Of a stretch of DNA of 48,942 nt, positions 20,290-29,822 are shown in pieces. Source of the DNA: Amoeboaphelidium occidentale (taxonomy: Eukaryota > Aphelidiomycota > Aphelidea); NCBI GenBank assembly GCA_023515795.1, contig JALGPX010000086.1:1-48942 (forward strand). The letters are read 5' to 3'. The translations under genes were made by a program, and so were the position numbers. The notes beneath the pieces are model-generated. The model searched no databases, had not been told where the DNA came from, and worked only from the letters and a program-made list of their open reading frames with translations. Position 1 is the stretch's first letter. The number at the start of each line of letters is the position of its first letter.

Positions 20290-21229
20290 GACTCACCTCA
20301 GTTGCTCGCAACATGACAAAGAGCAACTCTGCGGTTGCGGTTATCGTTAAGTGATGCAAAAATCCTTCAATGGCAACTACTTGTCTATTCACGCGCGCTT
20401 CCATGATCTAATGAAAGACTGCCATATTGGGGACACTCTGTAGCAAATTTTGATGTAGTCCATTTATATTTTCTAGTTCTCCATTCCTCTAAACTGTCTT
20501 AAAGTGTTCTTTACAGATATATGGAACGGGCGCAAAACTACAGCTCTCTAATTGCCGCTGAATCAGCAGGCTTTTCATTAGTTCGGCAACTAATCTAAAG
20601 GAATGTCTTCAAAGCCTACCACATCAACATGATATTGAAGTATCATGGGTTATCTAGTTCCCACATTTTCATGCAAATCTGATTTAGCTTCCAAGGGAAT
20701 AATTCTGGGCCTCATTAGCTTCCATGCTTTGCTTTTTCCCGATTTACTCGAGTTTGTTCACGATATCGTTCTCTTCTTTGAACCGGTCATAGTTACTCGT
20801 TAAGCTCTCATATAATTGTGCATAAACTGTAAAGCTCTATTCATTTTAACGCTGAATAGAGGGTTCACGGATCGCGGTTTCAAACAAGTTCTTCGAGAGA
20901 ACTGATCAACTTTTCGCTGCAAGTGGCCGCATCTTCCGTAAAAGCACCAACCACTCAAATTCCTCAGCTGCTTTATCATTTCGAAACTGGAGATTGTGCA
21001 TGTGAGTGCTGTGAAATGGTTGGCTGGTGTCATTGAGTGATTCCTGCGCAATGATTGATTGTCGTGTTGCCTTCGAAATTAGCATAAAAGGAAAGGCATG
21101 CAGCAAGAATTTATTTTTTCACTCAGATCGTCTTTTAGGAAGCTTCACTAGACTTTTCCTAAATACACATCAACTTATTAGACAAAACCTTCTTATCGGT
21201 GCAACAGAAACTCACAGGAACTCTATAAA
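20290..21229. other. Gene-poor spacer
   Basis: About 0.9 kb, long for this window, without a convincing gene. Short open frames exist on both strands, but none has a start, length and composition that look coding. No tRNA A/B boxes, no terminal repeats and no recognised transposon remains were seen. The only small structure noted is an 8-base inverted pair near 20300-20328. Confidence 0.5.
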
Positions 21230-21415
21230 ATGGGCCAAGTTAGACATATTGAGTTAATCCCAGCTGATGCTGAAACTATCAATAACAATGTTCAGACAGT
21301 TGCTACCAGGGAAGAGTTGGAAATGGTTGATAAATCAGTGATGAGCAAAGCTCATTTACTGGTTTCGAGACAGGAAATGCAAGCTCTTGGTAATTACGGA
21401 TGCATGCAGTCCTGA
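21230..21415 (+). CDS. Possible small protein, 61 residues
   Basis: ATG at 21230, preceded within a few bases by TATAAA-like sequence and followed after the TGA stop by an AATAAATAA stretch near 21432. The product begins MGQVRHIELIP and is mildly acidic with no membrane segment. There is no family recognised. It lies in a gene-poor stretch, so it may be chance; the TGA stop is rare among genes here, which counts slightly against it. Confidence 0.25.
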   Translation: MGQVRHIELIPADAETINNNVQTVATREELEMVDKSVMSKAHLLVSRQEMQALGNYGCMQS

Positions 21416-21590
21416 GCGGTCGAGGTCGTATAATAAATAATTTTTTTGCTTAACTTTCGCTTTGTGTGTATCATTGAGGTTGAGAAGTAAGACGCAAGAT
21501 CATGCATCAAAAGTATCCAATCGCTTCCGGCTGTGGAGAGTCAAGCAATGCGCATTCAATGATTTCTACGCGCCATCACGCATTATATCA

Positions 21591-21752
21591 ATGGGTTCGT
21601 CTCTGTCAGTACCAAAAGATCAGTCAAGGCTTAATGGGCCGAATAGTGTTGGCTTGATGCATGATGTCACCATGATCGAGTACCACTCCGTGGAATCCAG
21701 TAATACAGCACGCGATCCTTCGCATGAACACGTTCTCGAAGGAATATCATAG
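21591..21752 (+). CDS. Possible small protein with N-myristoylation-like start, 53 residues
   Basis: The ATG at 21591 begins MGSSLSVPK, which fits the N-terminal glycine myristoylation pattern (Gly2, Ser at 6). The rest is Ser/Asn/His-rich and carries no known domain. The frame is open upstream but without an ATG. It ends in TAG 90 bp before the SNF2-type gene. Evidence is limited to the motif and the context. Confidence 0.25.
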   Translation: MGSSLSVPKDQSRLNGPNSVGLMHDVTMIEYHSVESSNTARDPSHEHVLEGIS

Positions 21753-21841
21753 AAGTATACTTTTTAATAGACTTCCTTTTCAATGGTTGAAACAATTACT
21801 CACTGGCCCCTTGAGTCTTTTTCGCTTTTTTGCTCGTTGAT

Positions 21842-24585
21842 ATGACAACGCCGTTGCTTTTCAACACCTCTTTAAACAAGAACAGCAGCGAGGCAACACC
21901 GTTACTGTCACCATCCCAGACTTTAGTGGAGGGAAGAGATGAACGCAGCTCAGGGTCCAGAATAGAGAAGAGTATTCCTGTAAATTCTTGCATTGAAATT
22001 CCTTCTTCTTCCTCTTCATTTCCGATACCTCAAGTTGTTATGCCACAGGAAGCTAACGGCGGCAAAGTAGGAGGATTCTATGAAGACTACGTTTACGGCG
22101 ATGAATTGGAATCTTTATTGGAAATGTTTCCGTTAGAAAGTGTTGAGAAACTTAAAATGCTTTTAGTCTCTGCTGAAGGAGATATCGAACTTGTAATGCA
22201 AATGCTCGAGGAAACTACGGAGAAGGTTCCGGACCGGATGTTCAGTTTGAAGAATTCGCCAAGAAAGAAGCGAAAGATTGTCGTAAGTTCTGAAATTGGA
22301 GAAACTCCATTCACTCGACACAAAATATCTCCGATTGTAATTGAGGAGACTCCCGGTTTATTTGAAGACGAAGACGTGATGTTTAAGGCTCCGGTGTCGA
22401 GAGTAAAGAAGTTTGTGCCAACAAAGAGAAAGAAACTTACAAGACGCGAATTTCACTCAGATTCCGAGGGTGTTGAAGAAGAATTATCAGAAAGCTCTGA
22501 AGCATTCTCGTCAGGCTCAGAGTCTGAAGAAGATATTATTGCTCCTGAACTGCAGCAACCATTATTGCAATTAGTTAATAGTCAGGATTCTACTCAGTTA
22601 ATGGAATGCTTGAACTGTTCACTAAAACAGGCCGATATGATCAGATCTGCGAGACCATTCTACTCCTTCGCTGCCTTCTTGGAATGGCTTGGTAAAACTA
22701 AAGGCATTTCAGATAGGCTTATCACAAACTATGAGAAATCAGTCGAAAGATTGCATGGCATTGACGAAATCATTTCAAAATGCACCTCTATATCTGACAC
22801 TCTATCCAAGGAGTTTGCTGAGATTCAAGACATTATTGAGAATGACAAGGAGAACAAATCTATTATGGGTTTGACTAAAGCACAACCTGACTTCGTTCCG
22901 GATGCTCTTCAAATTAAGAAGTACCAGATTGTTGGCATTAACTGGTTACTCATGCTTCACAGACATAATCTCGGCGGTATTCTAGCTGACGAAATGGGTC
23001 TTGGAAAGACGGCTCAAACTATTGTGTTTCTGGGTTTGTTGAAACAACAGGAGAGGAACGGAGAGAGTAATGGGCCGTTTCTGATTGTTGTTCCTTCTTC
23101 TACTATTGAGAATTGGAAGCGTGAATTCGAAAAGTGGTGTCCGATACTTAATGTAGAACTCTATAATGGTACACAAGCTGAAAGAATGCATCGACAAGAC
23201 GAGATAAGAAACACATCGTTTGATGTCATCTTGACAACGTATTCCTTGCTCTCTGCAAAAGATGATCGCAAATTTTTAAAATCCTTGAAATTCCAGTACA
23301 TGATTCTTGATGAGGGACATATGGTAAAGAATATGAATTCTCAACGCTACAAGAATCTGACTTACATCAAGGCCAAAAGAAGACTTTTGTTAACTGGAAC
23401 TGTTGTACAAAACAATCTGCAAGAACTGATTTCTTTATTAGTCTTCATTATGCCGAGCTTGTTCTCCGAGAACGAGGATGATATTGTCAAGATGTTTTCA
23501 AACAAGTTCAATCAAGAAAACGAACTGATGAAAATTCGCATCGACAGAGCGAGAACAATGATGAAACCATTTGTGCTAAGAAGACAAAAGTTCAATGTAC
23601 TCAAAGATTTACCTGGAAAATCGCACCACGTAATTCAGTGCGATCTCACAGCCCAACAATCCAAAGTGTATTCTAGTGTGGTTGAGAGTTCCAAGAAGTG
23701 GTGTCACAGCGTTAAGGATGCCGAAAATGAAAATGCAAACTCTGATAATGCTCCAAAAGGAAATGTCTCCAATATTCTGATGGAGTTGAGAAAAGCAGCT
23801 TGTCATCCTCTTTTAATCAGATACATTTACGATGATGCGAAATTAAAGAAAATGGCCAGACAGATTCTAAAAGAAGAACAATATTTCGATGCTAATGAAA
23901 AGTATGTCTTTGAAGACATGCAAGTAATGTCTGATGCAGAACTTCATAATCTGTGTCTAAAGAATCCCTCAATATCCTCTTACGCTCTATCCGATGAGCA
24001 ATTATTGGAATGCGGCAAAGTCAAGTATCTAGTTGAAGAATTGTTACCAAAATGCAAAGAGAACGGCGATAGAATTCTCATGTTTAGTCAGTTCACAATG
24101 ATGTTGGATCTACTAGAAATTATTCTTGAACAACAAGGCTATTCCTATCTTAGAATGGACGGACAAACTGATGTTGATGATCGCCAACAATTAATTGATG
24201 CTTATCAAGAAGACTCAGACTACTTTGTCTTTCTACTATCCACCAAAGCAGGTAATTTACTTCTCCAGTTTTCCGAATGTACTAATTTTTAATTATAGGC
24301 GGCTTCGGTATCAATTTAACTGCAGCAAATGTCGTTGTTCTATACGATCTGGATTTCAATCCGCACAATGACTCTCAAGCAGAAGACAGAGCTCATAGAG
24401 TTGGACAAAAGAAGGATGTCAACGTTTACAAACTGGTCACACAACACACAATCGAAGAGAATATTTATCAATTAGGAAACTCCAAAATCGCTCTGGAAAA
24501 GAGTGTTAATGATGGTGGAAACTCTGTTGATATTAATGGTCTATTCAGTATGTTAAAGAGTGAATGGAACAGCGAATCCCACTAA
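21842..24585 (+). CDS. FUN30/SMARCAD1-like SNF2 chromatin remodeller
   Basis: 898 residues, join(21842..24251, 24299..24585), intron 47 nt with ACTAAT near its 3' end. A nuclear ATP-dependent remodeller that, in this subfamily, works in heterochromatin maintenance and DNA-end resection. A CUE-like ubiquitin-binding segment lies near 88-125 ([20 protein letters not shown] ... VMQMLEETT), then basic and acidic linkers. The SNF2 core has DEMGLGKT near 383, the DEGH box near 490 ([14 protein letters not shown]), LLLTGT, FVLRRQK, and in the helicase C part [21 protein letters not shown] (split by the intron) and [20 protein letters not shown] plus this core fits the FUN30/ETL1 group. The start at 21842 is the first ATG in frame. 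Its TAA abuts the stop of the convergent DHHC gene with no base between. Confidence 0.93.
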
Positions 24586-25818
24586 TTAAGCATTATACTC
24601 CGCGTACAATCGCTGCAATTCCAAAAAGAAATCCAAAGGTATCCTGTATTCCGAATAAAGATCATCTTCATTATTCTGTTCTTTGTTGTTGTGTTTCGGT
24701 CTAAATTGTGCTGCTAGTGGTGTCACGGATTGCATTGCTTGTCCATTCAATGTGAATCTGTTGTAAATGCCTCTGTTCCGCCTTCTGAACAAACCATCAT
24801 ATGCAATAGCAGAGAAATGCTTTATATTACCAATTACGCCCAAATCAAACGGATTCCAACTAGATTTTTGAACAATCAATGATTGAGTTGAAGGATCCTC
24901 ATCGATATGCTTCACTACCATCAAATGTTCCGACTCCTGAGAACTATTGTAATCATGTGAACCTGTCACTAAATACTTGTAATACCATGGCCATGTGCTG
25001 AAATCATTCTTTTGAGAAACAACTTCATGAGTTAGTCGATTACTTAGAGCAAGATAAGTATGAAACGCAAAAACAGGAACCACCAGTATCGTTACAGGAA
25101 TCATAAAGAATAACAATGCTACGCCCAATAAAGCCAAAGAAACACTACTTGGCATGAACCCTGCAGTTGTAGTCGTCTGTGAATCAATGCTCAGTATAAT
25201 CTCTATGATGCTTTTAATAGATATCCCAATGAATGCCAGTACAACAACAGTCTGAACAAAAAGGTACATCCAGAATAGTCCATGATTATACTGCCCAATA
25301 CAAACTCCTGTAAATGTACAATGATGATCAAACCTCAAAACACACTGACCACACCGAAAACAATGCTTAGTCCTTACAAGTTGTCCGATTCCGCATTTGG
25401 CGCACCATCTCCTTTGAATATCACCAAACTTTGAAACAATCTTTAACGTCTGAGTAGATGCAAGTGGTTCAAGGTTGTTGCTAGATTCTTTGAGATCATT
25501 CAGCTCAACATCATTCACTGCGACATCATTGACTTCCCTAACTTGATCTTCAATGAACCTTTTCAATTTCATAAGAGTCCCTCTATTCAGTCCCTGATTA
25601 TACAAATCTGGTTCAGGTAAACCCAAATATCCTGGCTCTTTCACAGCAAGCATGAAATACAATATCCAACTTATTAATACCATCACATAAAGAGGAATAT
25701 ACTCCAATTGATAAATTGCAGAAGTCTCTGGGACGATGAGATACACAACCATCATTAGAAAGTTAATCAAGACATAAACCAACTGAACACTCCCGCGAGA
25801 CCATTCAACATTCAACAT
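24586..25818 (-). CDS. DHHC-type protein S-acyltransferase (palmitoyltransferase)
   Basis: 410 residues, integral membrane enzyme that attaches palmitate to cysteines of cytoplasmic proteins. Two helices near the N-terminus, the Cys-rich DHHC domain near 139-185 (WCAKCGIGQLVRTKHCFRC ... DHHCTFTGVCIGQYNHGLFW), then two further helices flanking a Thr-rich loop, and a long cytoplasmic tail. The catalytic DHHC is intact, but the usual Pro-Trp after it is replaced by Thr-Phe, and the usual Asn-Cys by Val-Cys. This is a known type of divergence in some members. The tail contains an aromatic/Pro patch (SSWNPFDLGVIGNIKHF), resembling the post-TM region of many DHHC proteins. ATG at 25818. Confidence 0.93.
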   Translation of the reverse strand: MLNVEWSRGSVQLVYVLINFLMMVVYLIVPETSAIYQLEYIPLYVMVLISWILYFMLAVKEPGYLGLPEPDLYNQGLNRGTLMKLKRFIEDQVREVNDVAVNDVELNDLKESSNNLEPLASTQTLKIVSKFGDIQRRWCAKCGIGQLVRTKHCFRCGQCVLRFDHHCTFTGVCIGQYNHGLFWMYLFVQTVVVLAFIGISIKSIIEIILSIDSQTTTTAGFMPSSVSLALLGVALLFFMIPVTILVVPVFAFHTYLALSNRLTHEVVSQKNDFSTWPWYYKYLVTGSHDYNSSQESEHLMVVKHIDEDPSTQSLIVQKSSWNPFDLGVIGNIKHFSAIAYDGLFRRRNRGIYNRFTLNGQAMQSVTPLAAQFRPKHNNKEQNNEDDLYSEYRIPLDFFLELQRLYAEYNA

Positions 25819-25862
25819 GAGAAAACCAAAAGGAATCTTTAATGATTTTATTCTTGAATTAC

Positions 25863-26387
25863 TTAGATATTATCGATATCCAAATCATCATCATTACCAC
25901 CGCGATTACGATTACGCCCACCACTCATTAAATCATCTTCAGTTTCATCTTCGTCATCATCTTCTCCTTCAACTTCTGCAACAAATTCAATCTGATCATC
26001 ATGCCCTTCATCCCCTTCCATACCCTCATTAACCCTGGTACTCTCTGGCAGTTCTCCTCTCTGTTTCAGTACTCTAGCTTCATCCGGAGAGTATTTCAGA
26101 ACAACATCTGCTTTTGTCTGCTCAAATTCCCTAATAGACACCAAAACAATATCTCCAACATTAATCCAGACCTTCTTTTGCATCTTTCCTCTGATATGAC
26201 ACAATCTCTTTTCTCCATCAAAGCAATGTGCTTCCAATCTACCATTACCCAACATCCTCAATACTTGCGCATACTCTGTACCATCTTCCTCACTCTTCTG
26301 CACCAATTCTCTCTTTGACCCAGCACCACTACTATCAGCCTTTCCCCTCCTGCGCGTCTTTCCACCTTTACCCTTATTCTTTGGCAT
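25863..26387 (-). CDS. EIF1AX: Translation initiation factor eIF1A
   Basis: 174 residues from the ATG at 26387, chosen because [16 protein letters not shown] is the universal eIF1A N-terminus; the frame stays open upstream with no biological support. eIF1A helps scanning and start-codon selection on the 40S subunit. The basic tail is followed by the OB-fold ([40 protein letters not shown]), a helical segment and an acidic C-terminus. A run of adenines and AT-rich sequence separates it from the divergent RPC6 gene (64 bp between ATGs). Confidence 0.96.
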   Translation of the reverse strand: MPKNKGKGGKTRRRGKADSSGAGSKRELVQKSEEDGTEYAQVLRMLGNGRLEAHCFDGEKRLCHIRGKMQKKVWINVGDIVLVSIREFEQTKADVVLKYSPDEARVLKQRGELPESTRVNEGMEGDEGHDDQIEFVAEVEGEDDDEDETEDDLMSGGRNRNRGGNDDDLDIDNI

Positions 26388-26451
26388 GCCAAGATTCTCT
26401 AGATTCTCTAGACTCACGAAAAAAAAAAGAAAAATTTTCTTCATAATCTTG

Positions 26452-27615
26452 ATGAACTCTTCACTTTCCGTAAAAGTATTGCAAATCATTACTGATAATG
26501 CACCAATTCAACACGAAAAACTGAAAGAGAGATTACAGCAACAACAGCAACAACAGCAACAACAGCTGAACGATGAAGTAAATGATGCTGAACTATTACA
26601 AATAATCAATCATCTAATTTCCAATTATTACATTGAATTACTAAAAGATTCTTCTTCCGGTGCTGTCCTATACAATCCCATTAAAGAAGACCATAGAAGA
26701 ACTCTATCTCAATTACAATCAAAAGAAGAAGTCATTGTATACAACCTGATAAAATCCACAGAATCACGTGGCGTATGGATCAAAGATTTACTACAAGATT
26801 CCGGTTTAGCACGTGTTCAATTAAACAAAATCCTAAAACAAATGGAACTAAAACAATACATTAAAACAGTTAAATCCAATACTACTTCCGGTGGTGGTGG
26901 TGGTGGTGGTGGTGGTGGTAATAATAATAGTAAAAAGAAACTATATCTATTACAAGAATACCAATTGGAAGATGCAGAATCAATGATGGCTGGATATGTA
27001 TTCTATACAAACGGAGAAGTTGATGTAGCAATGGTATCTACTCTATACAATACAATACTTCAATACATACAAAAGAGATATCAAAGTGATTCGCAAAAGT
27101 ATGTACCAAAAGAAGACATTTTACAATTTCTGAATAATGCAAATATCCTAACAACTACACTGGAAGATCAAGATTTATCCTTATTACTAACATCAATGGA
27201 GTATGAAGGATTGATATACAAAGATATAGTACACAATGGATATTACATTTTGACTGGAAGTGGAAGTGGAAGTGAAGCAGCAGCAAGACAAGTAGAATAT
27301 TTGTCTGAAGTTCCTTGTGCTAAATGTAAACAGTATAAATATTGTAGTGTAAAGAGTGAACATGTAAATGCGNTACTAACATCAATGGAGTATGAAGGAT
27401 TGATATACAAAGATATAGTACACAATGGATATTACATTTTGACTGGAAGTGGAAGTGGAAGTGGAAGTGAAGCAGCAGCAGCAGCAGCAAGACAAGTAGA
27501 ATATTTGTCTGAAGTTCCTTGTGCTAAATGTAAACAGTATAAATATTGTAGTGTAAAGAGTGAACATGTAAATGCGAGAAAATGTGAATATTTCCAACAA
27601 TGGATGGACCTCTAG
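26452..27615 (+). CDS. RPC6: RNA polymerase III subunit RPC6 (RPC34), assembly-disturbed
   Basis: RPC6/RPC34 is a winged-helix subunit of the Pol III initiation subcomplex (with RPC3 and RPC7). Tandem winged helices are suggested by [20 protein letters not shown]-type stretches (the genomic copy reads VYNLIK...GVWIKDLL) and [20 protein letters not shown]; the C-terminus has the Fe-S-type cysteines [10 protein letters not shown] and a C-x-Y-F-x-x-W end. A poly-Gln run near residue 28 and a run of ten Gly codons near 147 are local expansions. At 27373 there is an N, and a 189-bp stretch is present twice around it (27184-27372, 27374-27576), which doubles part of the third domain. Taking one copy out leaves the frame unchanged, so the true protein is probably about 325 residues. 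Confidence 0.85.
   Translation: MNSSLSVKVLQIITDNAPIQHEKLKERLQQQQQQQQQQLNDEVNDAELLQIINHLISNYYIELLKDSSSGAVLYNPIKEDHRRTLSQLQSKEEVIVYNLIKSTESRGVWIKDLLQDSGLARVQLNKILKQMELKQYIKTVKSNTTSGGGGGGGGGGNNNSKKKLYLLQEYQLEDAESMMAGYVFYTNGEVDVAMVSTLYNTILQYIQKRYQSDSQKYVPKEDILQFLNNANILTTTLEDQDLSLLLTSMEYEGLIYKDIVHNGYYILTGSGSGSEAAARQVEYLSEVPCAKCKQYKYCSVKSEHVNAXLTSMEYEGLIYKDIVHNGYYILTGSGSGSGSEAAAAAARQVEYLSEVPCAKCKQYKYCSVKSEHVNARKCEYFQQWMDL
27184..27576 (+). repeat. Direct repeat around N at 27373 (RPC6 3' part)
   Basis: Copy 1 is 27184-27372 and copy 2 is 27374-27576. They are identical as read except for microsatellite length: copy 2 has one more GGAAGT unit and three more GCA units. The single N lies exactly at the seam and replaces a base of the repeated sequence. 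This is the signature of two contig ends that overlap but could not be merged. Confidence 0.85.
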
Positions 27616-28306
27616 GTAGTCTCTCTAGAGTTTAAGAGAATAGATTCTTTTTTTTTCACAGTCAGAGACAGAGAGAAATGATGATTGAATCACCACTACA
27701 ACCTTTAGCAGCAGCAGCAACAGAAGAAGAAGAAGAAGTAAAAGAACAAAATACTACTCCACCTGATTTCCCTTCTTTAGAAGAAATAAAAAAGAATCCT
27801 TCTTCTTCTATTGAATTATTCCAAAGAGCATTCACTACTACTACTTCTACTAGTACTACTACTAGTACTACTACTACTACTACTACAAAAGAAAGAGTGG
27901 ATGAATTAAAATTGATTATAAATGAATTCNTCCAACAATGGATGGACCTCTAGGTAGTCTCTCTAGAGTTTAAGAGAATAGATTCTTTTTTTTTCACAGT
28001 CAGAGACAGAGAGAGAGACAGAGAGAAATGATGATTGAATCACCACTACAACCTTTAGCAGCAGCAGCAACAGAAGAAGAAGAAGAAGAAGTAAAAGAAG
28101 AAGAAGAACAAAATACTACTCCACCTGATTTCCCTTCTTTAGAAGAAATAAAAAAGAATCCTTCTTCTTCTATTGAATTATTCCAAAGAGCATTCACTAC
28201 TACTACTACTACTACTAGTACTACTACTACTTCTACTACTACTACTACTAGTACTACTACTACAAAAGAAAGAGTGGATGAATTAAAATTGATTATAAAT
28301 GAATTC
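27593..28306 (+). repeat. Direct repeat around N at 27930 (RPC6 end, intergenic, start of next gene)
   Basis: Copy 1 is 27593-27929 and copy 2 is 27931-28306. Both include the RPC6 stop, the short intergenic stretch, and the first part of the next gene. They differ in GAGA, GAA and ACT/AGT trinucleotide run lengths. The N lies at the seam. As a result the window contains two RPC6 tails and two starts of the following gene. Confidence 0.85.
27678..27929 (+). pseudogene. Duplicated start of the gene at 28028 (assembly copy)
   Basis: The first 84 codons of the hypothetical gene at 28028 are present here a first time, with the same ATG context, and are broken by the N at 27930. The frame then falls into a copy of the RPC6 tail. 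Except for run lengths it repeats the true gene. It should not be counted as a separate gene. Confidence 0.8.
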
Positions 28307-28898
28307 CTCCAATTACAAATAAAAGAAGAAGAAGTAAAAGAACAAAATACTACTCCACCTGATTTCCCTTCTTTAGAAGAAATAAAAAAGAATCCTTCTT
28401 CTTCTATTGAATTATTCCAAAGAGCATTCACTACTACTACTTCTACTAGTACTACTACTAGTACTACTACTACTACTACTACAAAAGAAAGAGTGGATGA
28501 ATTAAAATTGATTATAAATGAATTCCTCCAATTACAAATAAAAGAAGAAGAATTATGGTTTCTTTTATTGAAGTGTTGTTCAAATACAAGAATATTTCCA
28601 TCTTCTTCTAAAAAGGAATACAATTATGTTTTAAAAGAAGTTATTAAGAGAGGAATATTATCAGTATCATTATTAAAAAGAATTCTAAAAGACTTAGAAT
28701 TACCTCTGAATGATTTACTTTTACCATTTCTTCTAAAGACTTCTGTTGTTGATACAGAATTACTACTAAAGAGAGTAGATTATCCAGAATATGTTTTATA
28801 CGTTCTAAATGAGACTATTACTTCAACAATTATTAATGAAGAAGATTACTATTTTACACCAATTAATGAATTCATATTAAAAGTTTACTACTTTAATT

Positions 28899-28934
<36 letters not shown>

Positions 28935-29466
28935 ATACAAAGAAAAAGAAGATTGACTTTCTGAATCAATGCAGTCATGTGTTTTACTCTTTTACTAAAG
29001 TGATTGAATGTATTATACAATTATATTGTTTAGAAGGAGAATTCTATTCTGCTTTAATGTTGGTTCCTTTATTAAGAGGAGGAGATAAAGTTACAAGGAG
29101 AATTAATAATTATTTATTAATACAACAATATATGGTTACTCCAATGGAAGAAGATTTATTGTGTATTAAAATGGCCATAAGTACAATATGTGATTATTCT
29201 TCTTCTTCTTCTTCTTCTTCTGTTGTTTCTGTTGTTTCTGTTGATGATGTAAAAGTTATTACAAAAGGAGAGTATGGGATAATGATGAAAGTATTACATT
29301 CAATTTCTTCTTATTATTGTAGTGATAGTGATAGATTACTATTATTAAAGGCTTTTGTTAAGGCTATTGATTCAATTAATGTTAATGATAATGGAAAAGA
29401 AGAATGGATTTACTATAAACATCTTTTATACATTCAAATCATTAAATCTTTTCCTTCTTCTTCTTC

Positions 29467-29500
<34 letters not shown>

Positions 29501-29806
29501 AATAACTTAATAATTGAATTGAAGAATAAGGTATTGGAATATTATACTTGTACTACAACAACTACAAAGAAAGTAAGGGATGAATTGGAAAAGTTGGTTG
29601 TTTATAATCAAATAGTAGAATTGAAGGATATAATTAGATATAGAGTAGTAGTAGTACATGATGATAAGGAGGAGTGTGATTGGTTGAAGAAGGAATACAA
29701 AAGATTACAACAACAACAACAACAGCAACAACAGAAAGTAGTAGAGGAAGTGGAAGATTTGAAAATGTTGAAGAAATATTTTCTTAATAAACAATTGTTT
29801 TCTTGA
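28028..29806 (+). CDS. Unrecognised protein rich in Thr, Ser, Glu and Asn runs
   Basis: 592 residues as assembled, single frame, ATG at 28028. No family is recognised. The conserved-looking part is helical and Leu-rich (about residues 175-460, e.g. LWFLLLKCCSNTRIF, LKRILKDLELPLNDLLLPFL), interrupted by runs of Thr (ACT repeats), Ser, Asn and Gln, and ends in a charged coiled coil. No signal peptide or membrane helix. Residues about 18-100 and about 105-175 are near-identical tandem copies (28087-28320 and 28324-28555); the second has the run pattern of the extra fragment at 27678, not that of the first, so this duplication may also be an assembly bubble. A single copy would leave about 515 residues. 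Confidence 0.6.
28087..28555 (+). repeat. In-gene tandem duplication without N
   Basis: Two consecutive copies of a block of about 235 bp encode the EQNTTPPDFPSLEEIKKNPS segment, the Thr run and the KERVDELKLIINEFLQLQIK segment. The copies meet in a GAA run. The second copy has the same ACT/AGT pattern as the fragment at 27678, the first a different one. Either a true duplication through the GAA run, or the assembler switching between two alleles. Confidence 0.7.
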
Positions 29807-29822
29807 ATCAATCAATCAATCA

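Noticed and set aside
20300-20328. Inverted pair AGTTGCTC/GAGCAACT as a terminator or transposon end
   Set aside because: Only eight bases, no repeat partner elsewhere and no transposase nearby.
27184-27576. A genuine internal duplication in RPC6
   Set aside because: The copies meet at an N and differ only in microsatellite length; the usual RPC6 has one copy.
27678-27953. A separate small gene starting at 27678
   Set aside because: It is a copy of the start of the gene at 28028 broken at an N; it differs only in repeat length.
28900-28935. ACT/TCT/AAT runs as CRISPR or telomere-like repeats
   Set aside because: They are trinucleotide codon runs inside an open frame, with no spacers and no telomere unit.
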